Part shown: positions 25,676 to 35,023 of the stretch, piece by piece
Position numbering within the stretch: position 1 is the first letter of the stretch
Layout: every line of letters begins with the position of its first letter
DNA from: Cytophagales bacterium
Lineage (GTDB): Bacteria; Bacteroidota; Bacteroidia; Cytophagales; Cytophagaceae
Assembly (NCBI GenBank): GCA_004294225.1
Contig: REBA01000030.1
Span: 1 to 37,641, forward strand
Length of the DNA: 37,641 nucleotides
Direction: 5' to 3'
Translations under genes and position numbers: made by a program
Notes under the pieces: model-generated
The model's input: only the letters and a program-made list of their open reading frames with translations
What the model was told of the DNA's origin: nothing
Database searches by the model: none

Positions 25676-26473
25676 ATGAACAAAATAATAGTAACACTTA
25701 TTCTCGTCTCCTTTATATCTCTTGCCTTCACATCAGATAAACCACAAACACAAGTTCCTTTTCCTTATGGGACAAATGAATATATAGCTTATAGAGTCCA
25801 TTATGGTTTTATTAATGCGGGCGAAGCTAAAATGCAAATAGACGACAAGCTGTATCTAATCAATAATAAAATTTGTCATAAAGCATTTGTAATGGGAGCC
25901 ACTTCTGGACCTTTTGATATGGCAATGAGGATTAGAGACTCTTGGGCCACCTATTTAGATACTGCTTCCAGAACACCACAAAGAGCTATTAGAGATATTG
26001 CTGAAAATAAATATAGACTTAGGGAATATACTAATTACGATTATGCAAATAATCAATTAACAATCGAACGAGAAGGGAGCGAAAAACCAGCAGTGTGTTA
26101 TAAAGTACCCAACGATGTTCAAGACATAGTTAGTGGTTTCTTTTACCTTAGAAATATTGATTTTAATAAAAAAAGAATTGGAGATACCATTAGTATGAAT
26201 GCTTTTTTGGATAATAAATTATATTTATTCAAAGTGCGATTTACTGCTAGAGAAAAAATAGACAGTAAATTCGGAGAGATTAATTGTATAAAATTAAACC
26301 CAATTATGGAGAAAAATGGTCTTTTTGAAGATGGAAATTCTATTAGTTTTTGGATATCTGACGATTTAAACAAAATCCCAATTCGGATAGAAGCAAAAAT
26401 GTGGTTAGGCAAAGTGGCTATGGATATAAAGGCTTATAAAAATTTAAAGAACCCCATACATTTTGAAGATTAA
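25676..26473 (+). CDS. Exported DUF3108-type protein
   Basis: A 265-residue exported protein starting at ATG 25676 (MNKIIVTLILVSFISLAF, a clean signal peptide). An in-frame ATG 33 bases upstream would put 11 hydrophilic residues ahead of it and is less likely. The mature part has the YRVHYGFINAGEAKM opening and a repeated beta pattern seen in DUF3108 proteins, thought to be periplasmic beta-barrel or lipocalin-like folds. Function is unknown. It follows the aminopeptidase by 74 bases on the same strand and ends at a good terminator, so the two may form a cell-envelope unit. Confidence 0.8.
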   Translation: MNKIIVTLILVSFISLAFTSDKPQTQVPFPYGTNEYIAYRVHYGFINAGEAKMQIDDKLYLINNKICHKAFVMGATSGPFDMAMRIRDSWATYLDTASRTPQRAIRDIAENKYRLREYTNYDYANNQLTIEREGSEKPAVCYKVPNDVQDIVSGFFYLRNIDFNKKRIGDTISMNAFLDNKLYLFKVRFTAREKIDSKFGEINCIKLNPIMEKNGLFEDGNSISFWISDDLNKIPIRIEAKMWLGKVAMDIKAYKNLKNPIHFED

Positions 26474-26500
26474 TTAAGAGGCATTTCCATCTAGAATCCC

Positions 26501-26530
26501 AAACTCAGCGTACGAATTGCTGAGTTTTTT
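26501..26530 (+). terminator. Terminator after the DUF3108 gene
   Basis: Arms AAACTCAGC (26501-26509) and GCTGAGTTT (26519-26527) form a 9-bp stem with a 9-nt loop and continue into T6 (26525-26530). It separates the upstream pair from pgi. Confidence 0.85.
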
Positions 26531-26577
26531 AATTTCAGAGATATTGTAAACACTAACAAAATCTAATATCTTTTTAT

Positions 26578-26585
26578 TATTTTTG
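26578..26585 (+). promoter_or_regulatory. Candidate -7 element of pgi
   Basis: TATTTTTG is an exact match to TAnnTTTG, 22 bases before the pgi ATG. No TTTG is present at the expected -33 distance, so support is partial. Confidence 0.4.
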
Positions 26586-26607
26586 AATAATATCAAAAAT
26601 AAATATC

Positions 26608-28248
26608 ATGGCATTACTCACTGAAATGAAGGCTTGGAAAGCACTTGAAGAACACTACGAATCAACTAAGCATATTCAGATTAAATCTTTATTTTCTCAA
26701 GACAAAGAAAGATTTGATAAGTTTTCTCTAATATTTAATGAAATATTATTTGACTATTCAAAAAACAGAATAAGTCAAACAACGATGGAGCTACTTTTTA
26801 ATCTCGCTAAAGAATCAGGAGTAGAACAGTGGAGAGAGAAAATGTTTAGCGGAGAAAAAATCAATAATACTGAAAAAAGAGCCGTACTTCATATTGCACT
26901 TCGCAACCGAAGCAATAGCCCAATCATTATTGATGGCAAAGATGTAATGCCAGATGTGAACAATGTTTTAGAGAAAATGAAAAAATTTTCCAATTCCGTT
27001 CGTGAAGGAATATGGAAAGGATATACCAATAAAAGCATCACAGATATTGTAAATATTGGAATTGGAGGCTCTGATTTAGGTCCATATATGGTTACAGAGG
27101 CACTTAAGCCTTATGGCAGCAAAGAACTGAAAGTTCATTTTGTTTCTAATGTAGATGGAACTCATATTGCCGAAACACTAAAAAACCTTAATCCCGAAAC
27201 CACATTATTCATAATAGCTTCTAAAACATTTACTACTCAGGAAACTATTACTAATGCAGAATCAGCTAAAACTTGGTTATTGAATTCAATTAAATCGCCT
27301 GATGCAGTTGCGAAACATTTTGTTGCACTTTCTACAAACTCCAAGCTTGTAAGTGCATTTGGCATCGATACCAACAATATGTTTGAATTTTGGGATTGGG
27401 TAGGTGGAAGATATTCTTTATGTTCTGCTATCGGATTATCGATAGCTTTATATATAGGTTTTAATAACTTTGAAGCTTTGCTACAAGGTTTTCATGATAT
27501 AGATGAGCATTTTCGTTCTGCCCCACTAGAAAATAACATTCCCGTAATTTTAGCACTTTTAGGGGTATGGTATAATAATTTTTATCAATCAGAAAGTCAT
27601 GCGATACTTCCATACGATCAATATATGCATCGATTTGCTGCCTATTTCCAGCAAGGAGATATGGAAAGTAATGGTAAAAGTGTAACTAGAGATGGAGAAA
27701 AAATAAATTATCAAACTGGGCCAATTATTTGGGGAGAGCCAGGTACTAATGGGCAGCATGCCTTTTATCAGCTTATTCACCAAGGTTCGAAATTAATCCC
27801 TTGTGACTTTTTAGCACCTGTTCAATCTCATAACCCCTTAAGTGATCACCACCCTAAGTTATTAGCTAATTTTTTTGCACAGACAGAAGCACTCATGAAA
27901 GGCAAAACTTCTGAAGAAGCTAAAGCTGAATTAGTAAAATCGGGATTACCAGAAGAAGAAATTTCTGCATTATTACCACACAAAGTTTTTGAAGGGAACA
28001 AACCAAGCAATTCTATTTTCTTTAAAAAACTAACTCCACAAGTACTAGGTACTTTAATAGGAATGTACGAGCATAAGATATTTGTACAAGGAATGATTTG
28101 GCAAGTAAATCCTTATGATCAATGGGGAGTAGAATTAGGTAAGCAACTTGCAAATGTGATTTTGCCAGAGCTTAAATCTAAAGACAATATTACTAGCCAT
28201 GATAGCTCTACGAATGGTTTGATTAGCTTTTATAAAAAAAATAAATAA
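26608..28248 (+). CDS. pgi: Glucose-6-phosphate isomerase
   Basis: Interconverts glucose-6-phosphate and fructose-6-phosphate in glycolysis and gluconeogenesis. The 546 residues are the size of the long PGI type (E. coli 549). Diagnostic blocks are [18 protein letters not shown] (about 149-166), SKTFTTQET (204-212), the [13 protein letters not shown] phosphate region, and [11 protein letters not shown], which carries the catalytic glutamate. The C-terminal [11 protein letters not shown] block is also present. It is followed 18 bases later by a DUF1569 gene on the same strand. Confidence 0.97.
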   Translation: MALLTEMKAWKALEEHYESTKHIQIKSLFSQDKERFDKFSLIFNEILFDYSKNRISQTTMELLFNLAKESGVEQWREKMFSGEKINNTEKRAVLHIALRNRSNSPIIIDGKDVMPDVNNVLEKMKKFSNSVREGIWKGYTNKSITDIVNIGIGGSDLGPYMVTEALKPYGSKELKVHFVSNVDGTHIAETLKNLNPETTLFIIASKTFTTQETITNAESAKTWLLNSIKSPDAVAKHFVALSTNSKLVSAFGIDTNNMFEFWDWVGGRYSLCSAIGLSIALYIGFNNFEALLQGFHDIDEHFRSAPLENNIPVILALLGVWYNNFYQSESHAILPYDQYMHRFAAYFQQGDMESNGKSVTRDGEKINYQTGPIIWGEPGTNGQHAFYQLIHQGSKLIPCDFLAPVQSHNPLSDHHPKLLANFFAQTEALMKGKTSEEAKAELVKSGLPEEEISALLPHKVFEGNKPSNSIFFKKLTPQVLGTLIGMYEHKIFVQGMIWQVNPYDQWGVELGKQLANVILPELKSKDNITSHDSSTNGLISFYKKNK

Positions 28249-28266
28249 TAAAGTAAATTATACATT

Positions 28267-28725
28267 ATGTCCTTACCCAATATTTTCAAAAAAGAGACTT
28301 GTGAAATTTTGATTCAAAGAATTGAAAAATTAACTCCAATAACAAATAATGAATGGGGTAAGATGAATGTTTCCCAAATGCTTGCTCATTGTAATGTAAC
28401 CTATGAAATGGCTTTTGAGGATATACATCCTAAGCCTAATTTCCTTATGGAGATAATACTTAAATTATTTGTAAAAAATAGTGTAGTTAATGAAGTTCCT
28501 TATAAGAAAGAAAGCCCTACGGCTCCAGCCTTTATTATAAAGAATGAAAAGAACTTTGAAAATGAAAAGGAAAGATTAAAAAAGTATATTCTTAAATCTC
28601 AAGAATTAGGCGAAAATTATTTTGACGGTAAACCCTCTTTATCTTTTGGAAAATTAACCAAAACAGAATGGAACAACTTACTTTACAAACATCTTGACCA
28701 CCATTTGAAACAGTTTGGAGTATAA
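28267..28725 (+). CDS. DUF1569 protein (DinB-like four-helix fold)
   Basis: A 152-residue soluble protein. The block WGKMNVSQMLAHC (about 29-41) and the closing LLYKHLDHHLKQFG (about 138-151) are the conserved His-bearing helices of DUF1569, a branch of the DinB/YfiT-like metal-binding four-helix bundle superfamily. Histidines H40, H142, H145 and H146 could form the metal site. Relatives include thiol-dependent metalloenzymes, but no reaction is known for this branch. It is 18 bases after pgi and ends at a shared bidirectional terminator, so it is likely co-transcribed with pgi. Confidence 0.82.
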   Translation: MSLPNIFKKETCEILIQRIEKLTPITNNEWGKMNVSQMLAHCNVTYEMAFEDIHPKPNFLMEIILKLFVKNSVVNEVPYKKESPTAPAFIIKNEKNFENEKERLKKYILKSQELGENYFDGKPSLSFGKLTKTEWNNLLYKHLDHHLKQFGV

Positions 28726-28735
28726 AATTTATTGA

Positions 28736-28782
28736 TATCATAAAAAAAGGCTTCAATAGTATTGAAGCCTTTTTTTATGATA
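28736..28782. terminator. Bidirectional terminator, 47-nt near-perfect palindrome
   Basis: Arms 28736-28758 and 28760-28782 are perfect 23-bp reverse complements around a single base; in RNA the centre would open to a small loop. A7 and T7 tracts serve both strands. It separates the convergent DUF1569 and cysN genes. Confidence 0.92.
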
Positions 28783-28792
28783 TGGTTTTCAA

Positions 28793-30067
28793 CTAGAGAA
28801 TCATTCCAGCACCTAAGGTTTCATTTGTAAATTCATCTATAATTATTAGACTTCCAGTAAACCTATTTTTGTTATAATCATCTACAAAAAGTGGGTTAGA
28901 AGTTCTTATTAGAATTTTTCCTATATCATTTAAACCAATCGTAAGATCTTCTTCTTTTTTATTTAGGGTGTTGATATCAACTTTGTATTTTATTTCTTTT
29001 ATCATACACTTTACTTCTTTAGTAGTATGTTTTACAAGGTATTTACCGCCTACTTGTAATTTTTTTTCATTAAGCCAGCAAATCATTAATTCTATATCTT
29101 GACTTACTTTTGGTGGATTATCTTTTTTTACAAGCATATCGCCACGGCTAATATCAATTTCATTTTCTAAAGTCATGGTTACCGACATAGGAGAAAATGC
29201 CTGTTGAAATTGCTCATTCAACATCTCAATAGATTTAATTTTGCTGGTAAAGCCAGAAGGCAATACTACTACTTCATCTCCAACATTAAAAGTACCTCCC
29301 TCAATTCGTCCAGCATAACCTCTGAAATCATGAAATTCATTGCTCTGAGGGCGAATTACCCATTGAACTGGGAAACGTGCATCCTGATAATTCAAATCTC
29401 CACTTATATTTACATTTTCTAAAGTATAAAGTAAAGTACCTCCTTTATACCAAGGCATGTTTTCTGATACATCTACTACGTTATCGCCAAGAAGTGCAGA
29501 AATAGGGATAAAGTGAATATCAGGTACAGAAAGACTTGAAGAAAATTCCGAATAATCTTTCTTGATTTTTTCAAACACTTCTTCTTTAAAGTCTACTAAG
29601 TCCATTTTGTTTACACAAACAACAATATGTTTTATCTGAAGTAAAGAAGCAATAAAAGAGTGTCTGCATGTTTGTTCCACCACACCATGACGAGCATCAA
29701 TAAGAATTATAGCCAGATTAGCTGTAGAAGCACCAGTAACCATGTTTCTTGTGTATTGAATATGACCTGGAGTGTCTGCAATAATAAACTTACGTTTAGG
29801 TGTAGCAAAATAGCGATAAGCTACGTCGATAGTGATTCCTTGTTCACGTTCTGCTCTCAAACCGTCTGTAAGAAGGGCAAGATTTACATAACTATCTCCT
29901 CTTTTTAGGCTAGACTCTTCAATAGCATCTAGTTGGTCTTCAAAAATTGATTTTGTATCATAAAGTAATCTTCCAATAAGAGTGCTTTTGCCATCGTCTA
30001 CACTACCTGCTGTTGTGAAGCGAAGCAAATCCATTTGGAGATAAGAATTGTCCTTTAATGCTGTCAT
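28793..30067 (-). CDS. cysN: Sulfate adenylyltransferase subunit 1 (GTPase)
   Basis: GTP-hydrolysing subunit of ATP sulfurylase; with CysD it makes adenosine 5'-phosphosulfate (APS) from ATP and sulfate. The 424 residues are a translation-factor-like GTPase: P-loop GSVDDGKST (21-29), GITIDVAYRYF switch region, DTPGH, and NKMD for guanine specificity, followed by two beta-barrel domains. It is not fused to CysC, which is a separate gene here. It is the last gene of cysC-cysD-cysN, 41 bases after cysD. Confidence 0.96.
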   Translation of the reverse strand: MTALKDNSYLQMDLLRFTTAGSVDDGKSTLIGRLLYDTKSIFEDQLDAIEESSLKRGDSYVNLALLTDGLRAEREQGITIDVAYRYFATPKRKFIIADTPGHIQYTRNMVTGASTANLAIILIDARHGVVEQTCRHSFIASLLQIKHIVVCVNKMDLVDFKEEVFEKIKKDYSEFSSSLSVPDIHFIPISALLGDNVVDVSENMPWYKGGTLLYTLENVNISGDLNYQDARFPVQWVIRPQSNEFHDFRGYAGRIEGGTFNVGDEVVVLPSGFTSKIKSIEMLNEQFQQAFSPMSVTMTLENEIDISRGDMLVKKDNPPKVSQDIELMICWLNEKKLQVGGKYLVKHTTKEVKCMIKEIKYKVDINTLNKKEEDLTIGLNDIGKILIRTSNPLFVDDYNKNRFTGSLIIIDEFTNETLGAGMIL

Positions 30068-30108
30068 ATTGTTATTGAATCAATAAATGTTTGGCTAATA
30101 TTAATTTC

Positions 30109-31014
30109 TTAGAAGTATCCTTGCTTTTTACGGTCTTCCATTGCTGCTTCAGAACGCTTGTCGTCTGCTCTTGTTCCTCGTTCTGTTACTCTAGAGGCTG
30201 CAATTTCTTCAATTATTTCTTCTAGACTATTTGCTGATGATTCTACAGCACCTGTGCAAGTCATGTCGCCTATGGTTCTAAAACGAATTTGTTTTTGCTC
30301 ATAAAACTCATCTTTAAGTAAAGTAATAAAATCACACTTAGAAAGAAGTGTGCCATTTCTATTGACCACTTCTCTTTGATGAGTAAAATAAATATAAGGG
30401 ATAGGAATTTGTTCTTGAGCAATATATTGCCAAACATCCATTTCTGTCCAATTACTTAAAGGGAAAACTCTGAAATGTTCCCCTATTTGCTTTTTGCCAT
30501 TAAATAAGTTCCATAACTCTGGTCGCTGATTTTTAGGATCCCATTGCCCAAATTCATCTCTATGAGAAAAAAAACGTTCTTTTGCTCTGGCTTTCTCTTC
30601 GTCTCTTCTCCCACCTCCAAAGGCAGCATCAAATTTAAATTCTTCTAAGGCATCAAGCAATGTAATAGTTTGAAGACCATTTCTGCTTGGATTCGGTCCT
30701 TTTTCTTCTACCGCTCTACCTTTATCTATAGAATCTTGAACTAATCTTACAATGAGCCTTGCACCAACTCTTTCTACCATTTCGTCCCTAAAATCAAGGG
30801 TTTCTACAAAATTATGACCAGTATCTATGTGCAACAAAGGAAATGGAATTTTTGCAGGGAAAAACGCTTTTTGAGCTAAATGAACCATCACAATAGAATC
30901 TTTGCCTCCCGAAAATAGCAATACAGGTTTTTCAAACTGAGCGGCTACTTCCCTCATTATATAGATAGCTTCTGATTCTAACTGCTTTAGATGAGTTAAA
31001 TTATAATTTGTCAT
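30109..31014 (-). CDS. cysD: Sulfate adenylyltransferase subunit 2
   Basis: Catalytic ATP sulfurylase subunit of the PP-loop (adenine nucleotide alpha hydrolase) superfamily. The 301 residues have the pyrophosphate loop FSGGKDS (33-39) and HIDTGHNF. The AFGGGRRDEEKARAKERFFS block and the GDMTCTGAVES near the C-terminus are both CysD-specific; the related CysH PAPS reductases lack the latter. It starts 4 bases after cysC. Confidence 0.97.
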   Translation of the reverse strand: MTNYNLTHLKQLESEAIYIMREVAAQFEKPVLLFSGGKDSIVMVHLAQKAFFPAKIPFPLLHIDTGHNFVETLDFRDEMVERVGARLIVRLVQDSIDKGRAVEEKGPNPSRNGLQTITLLDALEEFKFDAAFGGGRRDEEKARAKERFFSHRDEFGQWDPKNQRPELWNLFNGKKQIGEHFRVFPLSNWTEMDVWQYIAQEQIPIPYIYFTHQREVVNRNGTLLSKCDFITLLKDEFYEQKQIRFRTIGDMTCTGAVESSANSLEEIIEEIAASRVTERGTRADDKRSEAAMEDRKKQGYF

Positions 31015-31018
31015 ATTG

Positions 31019-31633
31019 TTAACTTTTACTATTATTTGCCAAACTTTTAACTTTTTTATAAGTTGCCATCAAAATTTTTTGCTTACATTTTTGCATTTCC
31101 TCATTAGCAGTATTTACATGTATTGCAGGATTAATAGGGGGTTCAAATGGTGCATCAATCCCTGTGAAGTTTTGTATTTCTCCAGCCCTTGCTTTTTTGT
31201 AGAGTCCCTTCACATCTCTTTTTTCGCATTCTTCAATAGGACATTCAATGTAAACTTCATAAAAATCTTCTTCTCCTATAATCTGTTTAGCTAAATTGCG
31301 AATTTGTTCCGTAGGGCTTATAAATGAACAAATCGTAATGATTCCACAGTTTAAGAATAACTTAGCTGTTTCGGCAGACCTTCTAATGTTTTCTATTCTG
31401 TCTGCTTCACTAAAGCCTAAATTATTATTAATCCCTGTTCTTAAATTATCTCCATCGAGTAACTGGGTAATACAGCCTTCCTCATGAAGGGCTTGTTCTA
31501 CAGCTTTTGCCAAAGTACTTTTACCTGACCCAGATAAACCTACCATCCATAAAACAATTGCTTTTTGTTTGAGAAGTTTTTCTTTGTCTTTACGTAGTAA
31601 AATTTTATCAAAAATAGGATGTATATTATTCAT
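31019..31633 (-). CDS. cysC: Adenylyl-sulfate kinase
   Basis: Phosphorylates APS to PAPS. The 204 residues have Walker A GLSGSGKST (32-40), the DGDNLRTGINNNLGFS substrate block, and the FISPTEQIR segment. IECPIEECEKRDVKGLYKKA follows, then the lid containing FTGIDAPFEPP. First gene of the cysCDN operon, starting at ATG 31633 just downstream of a recognisable promoter. The product may be used for cysteine synthesis or for sulfating surface molecules; no PAPS reductase or sulfite reductase is in this window to decide. Confidence 0.96.
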   Translation of the reverse strand: MNNIHPIFDKILLRKDKEKLLKQKAIVLWMVGLSGSGKSTLAKAVEQALHEEGCITQLLDGDNLRTGINNNLGFSEADRIENIRRSAETAKLFLNCGIITICSFISPTEQIRNLAKQIIGEEDFYEVYIECPIEECEKRDVKGLYKKARAGEIQNFTGIDAPFEPPINPAIHVNTANEEMQKCKQKILMATYKKVKSLANNSKS

Positions 31634-31651
31634 TCAATTGATTCAAGACCG

Positions 31652-31681
31652 CAAAATTAATACATTTCCTATAAAATCTAA
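31652..31681 (-). promoter_or_regulatory. Promoter of cysCDN
   Basis: On the minus strand TTAG (31681-31678), an 18-bp spacer, then TAATTTTG (31659-31652), an exact -7 and a weaker -33. The leader would be only about 12 bases. Confidence 0.55.
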
Positions 31682-32147
31682 CATGATAATTGGGTTAATA
31701 TCTTTCGTAATTGTAATTTGTTGTTTTCAAGGCTAATGACAACCATAACTTCAATAATCAAAAAACATCATTGAAAAGAGTATTTTTTTAACCATGTTAA
31801 GCGAGCAATTAAATATTGGTTAAATCGTAAAATATAGATATACAGTTAATTGAAAAATACAGAAATTTTTGTATTTTATTTATTTATAATCTAATAATGG
31901 CAAAAAAAACTTTTTACTCTATAGCTAATAGTAGATCAAATAAAAAAAAATCATTTTTCTTAAAACAGGTTTAAAAACTAAGTGCTTTTAATAAAAGATT
32001 GTAAAAATTAACAAAATTGACTATAAAATTTAGCTTATTGAATGATTAAAATTATATAATTTTTATAATAGATTGTATTTTTTTTATAAAAAATCAAACT
32101 TTTTCCAAATAAACTTGTTAGATTAGTATTATAAAAGAAAAAGTACT
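31682..32147. other. Long AT-rich intergenic stretch, no supported gene
   Basis: This divergent gap between cysC and a small secreted protein is extremely AT-rich. A 25-codon open frame (31897-31974, MAKKTFYSIAN onward, Lys-rich) and a weak hairpin (31854-31877, 7-bp arms) are the only structures seen. Neither has enough support to be called a gene or a terminator. The promoter of the downstream gene was not identified. Confidence 0.6.
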
Positions 32148-32510
32148 ATGAGAAAGATAAGTGTAATTTTGTTTGCAATGCTGTTAGTATTCCAAACAAC
32201 ATCAAGTTTTGCGAATTCGTCCAAGCCAAGGGGAAAAAAAGGCGTAAATTATGCCAATGTGAATGCTGAAATTAAAGATATATTAGATGCCAAAGACTTT
32301 GGAGATATAAAGCCAACATCTGGTAAAGTAATGTTGAAGTATTATGTTGATAACAATAATATAATTCATATACTCGATATCAAAGGTAGTAATTCAATAT
32401 TGACAGATTATGTACAATCATCTTTAGAAGGTACTGAATTATATAATTCAAATATAATCTTCAATAAGGAAGTAGTTGTAAAACTTAATTTTGATTTACA
32501 GTCAAATTAG
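32148..32510 (+). CDS. Small secreted protein of unknown function
   Basis: A 120-residue protein with a clear signal peptide (1-22, MRKISVILFAMLLVFQ to SFAN). The mature part is about 98 residues, with a basic start (SSKPRGKKG) and then alternating strands: VMLKYYVDNNNIIHILDIKGSN and EVVVKLNFDLQ are separated by a helix with LTDYVQSSLEG. That strand-helix-strand pattern recalls the C-terminal domain of TonB-like proteins, but no sequence motif confirms it. No cysteines. It ends at its own terminator, so it is a single-gene unit upstream of the RelA/SpoT gene. Confidence 0.75.
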   Translation: MRKISVILFAMLLVFQTTSSFANSSKPRGKKGVNYANVNAEIKDILDAKDFGDIKPTSGKVMLKYYVDNNNIIHILDIKGSNSILTDYVQSSLEGTELYNSNIIFNKEVVVKLNFDLQSN

Positions 32511-32532
32511 TTTAGTTCTAAGTGAAAATTTT

Positions 32533-32560
32533 AAAAGAGGTATTTATACCTCTTTTTTTT
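32533..32560 (+). terminator. Terminator after the small secreted gene
   Basis: AAAAGAGGTA and its reverse complement flank a small loop (stem about 32533-32556) and run into a T-rich tail to about 32560. It lies 23 bases after the stop and isolates the RelA/SpoT gene. Confidence 0.88.
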
Positions 32561-32624
32561 TGTCTTAATCTTAAATATCTTGTAAGTATAAACTCATTGA
32601 AACTAGTAAGTAGATATACACCTC

Positions 32625-34853
32625 ATGTTGGAAGAAGAAATTGCTAAAGAAAATAAAGAAATAGTAAATAAATACAGAAAGTTATTAAATGATGCAAAGC
32701 CTATATTAAAAGATGGAGATGCTAAAATAATCCGAAAAGCATTCAACATGTCGCTTCAAGCACATAAAGACATGCGACGTAAATCTGGCGAACCCTATAT
32801 TTATCATCCTTTAGCAGTTGCCCAAATAGCAGTAGAAGAAATTGGCTTAGGAACAACTTCTATTATAGCTGCCCTTCTTCATGATGTTGTTGAGGATACT
32901 CATATAGAAATCCAAGATATAGAGCGAGAGTTTGGAACAAAAATAGCCAGAATAATTGATGGATTAACAAAAATATCTGGAGTGTTTGACCATGGCAGCT
33001 CACAACAAGCTGAAAATTTCAGGAAAATGATTCTTACGCTTTCCGATGATGTAAGAGTAATACTTATAAAACTTGCCGATAGGTTGCATAATATGCGAAC
33101 ACTAGGAAGTATGCCTAGAGAAAAGCAACTAAAGATATCGTCTGAAACCATTTATTTATATGCACCCCTAGCTCACCGCTTAGGGCTTTATGCAATTAAA
33201 ACAGAAATGGAAGATTTGTATCTTAAGTACACCAATACAGATATTTATAAGGAAATAGCTGAAAAAATAAAACAAACTAAAACTGCAAGAGATAAATTCA
33301 TAAAAGACTTTATTGCTCCAATAGACAAAGCATTAAGCAAACTTGGAATAAAATTTAAAATCAAAGGGCGTCCTAAATCGATTTTCTCCATATATAACAA
33401 AATGCGTAAGCAAAATGTTCCTTTCGAGGAGGTATATGACTTGTTTGCCATTCGCGTGATTATTGATACCGAAGATATGAATACAGAAAAAGCTTTGTGT
33501 TGGAAAGTATATTCTGTAGTAACAGATTTTTATAAACCCAATCCTGATAGGTTAAGAGATTGGGTAAGCACTCCTAAGAGTAATGGTTATGAGTCCTTAC
33601 ACACAACAGCAATGAGTAAATCTGGACAATGGGTAGAAGTACAAATACGAACTACCAGAATGGATGATATCGCAGAAAAAGGATTTGCAGCTCATTGGAA
33701 ATACAAAGAGCATGGCAAAGAAGCTAAGGAACTTCCAAAAGAAACTGGCTTAGAGCAATGGATAAGAAAAGTAAGAGAGTTAATAGAACACAACGATTCT
33801 TCAGCAATAGAATTTTTGGATGATTTTCGAACCAACCTTTTTAATGAAGAAGTATTTGTATTTACCCCTAAAGGGGATTTAAAAATTTTACCCAATGGAG
33901 CTACTGCCTTAGATTTTGCATTTGAAATACATTCTAAAGTCGGCTCACAATGCTTGGGAGCTAAGGTAAACCAAAAACTAGTGCCTCTTAGTTTTGTGCT
34001 TACCAATGGAGATCAAGTAGAAATATTAACCTCCTCCAAACAAAAACCTAGCGAAGATTGGTTGAAGTTTGTAGTTAGTTCTAAGGCAAGAAGTAAAATA
34101 AAAGAAGCACTCAAAGAACAGAAAAAGCTAATTGCTCTCGATGGTAAAGAAATTGTGCAACGTAAGCTTGCTCAGATGAAATTAGAACTCAACAATGAAG
34201 TAATCAACCAACTGCTGATATTTTTTAACCGAAAAACTCCATTGCAACTTTTCTATGATGTGGCTAGGGGAATTATAGATACTAGAGACATTAAAAAATT
34301 TAGAGAAGAAAAAGAAATTAGAAAACCACTTGACAAACGTGAGATAGCAGACCTGCAAAGAGTTCCCACCGAAATCAAAAAATCTCCTTCAGATAATGAT
34401 TTATTAATTATAGGAGAAAGCATTGATAAAATTGATTATAAATTAGCGAAGTGCTGTAATCCCATACCTGGTGATGATGTTTTTGGATTCGTTACTATCA
34501 GCGAAGGGATAAAAATTCATAGAACCAATTGCCCTAATGCTGTAGAACTAATGAGTAACTATGGCTATAGGGTTATTAAAGCTAAATGGACTTCTCAGAA
34601 AGAACTGGCATTTTTGGCTGGGGTAAGTATTGTGGGCTTAGATAGGGTGGGAATGGCGAGTGATATCACAAAAGTAATTTCCAATGAATATAAAGTAAAT
34701 ATGCGTTCTATTACTATAGACACTATAGATGGGATGTTTGAAGGAAAGATTATGCTTTTTGTTCAAGATACAAAACACTTAGATAAACTCATTTTAAAGC
34801 TAACTAAAGTATCTGGCATTACTAGTGTGCAAAGAATAGTCAGTAATGAGTAA
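32625..34853 (+). CDS. Bifunctional (p)ppGpp synthetase/hydrolase, RelA/SpoT type
   Basis: Makes and degrades the alarmone (p)ppGpp in the stringent response. In 742 residues: HD hydrolase domain with HDVVEDT (86-92) intact, synthetase domain (about 240-350), TGS domain (about 413-475, EVFVFTPKGDL onward), a helical and zinc-finger-like region (KCCNPIPGD), and a C-terminal ACT domain (about 665-742). The synthetase motif RLRD (309-312) is of the RxKD class linked to bifunctional enzymes, not the EFDD type of dedicated RelA. An intact HD motif agrees. The ATG at 32625 gives a normal length. It is transcribed alone; only a weak AT hairpin (34901-34921) follows it. Confidence 0.96.
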   Translation: MLEEEIAKENKEIVNKYRKLLNDAKPILKDGDAKIIRKAFNMSLQAHKDMRRKSGEPYIYHPLAVAQIAVEEIGLGTTSIIAALLHDVVEDTHIEIQDIEREFGTKIARIIDGLTKISGVFDHGSSQQAENFRKMILTLSDDVRVILIKLADRLHNMRTLGSMPREKQLKISSETIYLYAPLAHRLGLYAIKTEMEDLYLKYTNTDIYKEIAEKIKQTKTARDKFIKDFIAPIDKALSKLGIKFKIKGRPKSIFSIYNKMRKQNVPFEEVYDLFAIRVIIDTEDMNTEKALCWKVYSVVTDFYKPNPDRLRDWVSTPKSNGYESLHTTAMSKSGQWVEVQIRTTRMDDIAEKGFAAHWKYKEHGKEAKELPKETGLEQWIRKVRELIEHNDSSAIEFLDDFRTNLFNEEVFVFTPKGDLKILPNGATALDFAFEIHSKVGSQCLGAKVNQKLVPLSFVLTNGDQVEILTSSKQKPSEDWLKFVVSSKARSKIKEALKEQKKLIALDGKEIVQRKLAQMKLELNNEVINQLLIFFNRKTPLQLFYDVARGIIDTRDIKKFREEKEIRKPLDKREIADLQRVPTEIKKSPSDNDLLIIGESIDKIDYKLAKCCNPIPGDDVFGFVTISEGIKIHRTNCPNAVELMSNYGYRVIKAKWTSQKELAFLAGVSIVGLDRVGMASDITKVISNEYKVNMRSITIDTIDGMFEGKIMLFVQDTKHLDKLILKLTKVSGITSVQRIVSNE

Positions 34854-35023
34854 TTAGATGAAATAAAATTTTTACGCAAGTATAGATAGCCAAACTATTA
34901 AAAATACCTATGAAGTATTTTGTGTACATTTAAGTAGTGATTTTTAAATCAAAAATTTGAAAACACTAATTATGTTTCAGATTTTAAAGTTCAGTAGTAA
35001 TAAATTTATTAATTAAGCCAATA

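Noticed and set aside
25643..26473. Longer start for the DUF3108 gene
   Set aside because: It would put a hydrophilic stretch before an otherwise clean signal peptide.
34901..34921. AAAATAC/GTATTTT hairpin after the RelA/SpoT gene as a terminator
   Set aside because: Only 7 bp, with a single G-C pair at the loop; too weak to call.
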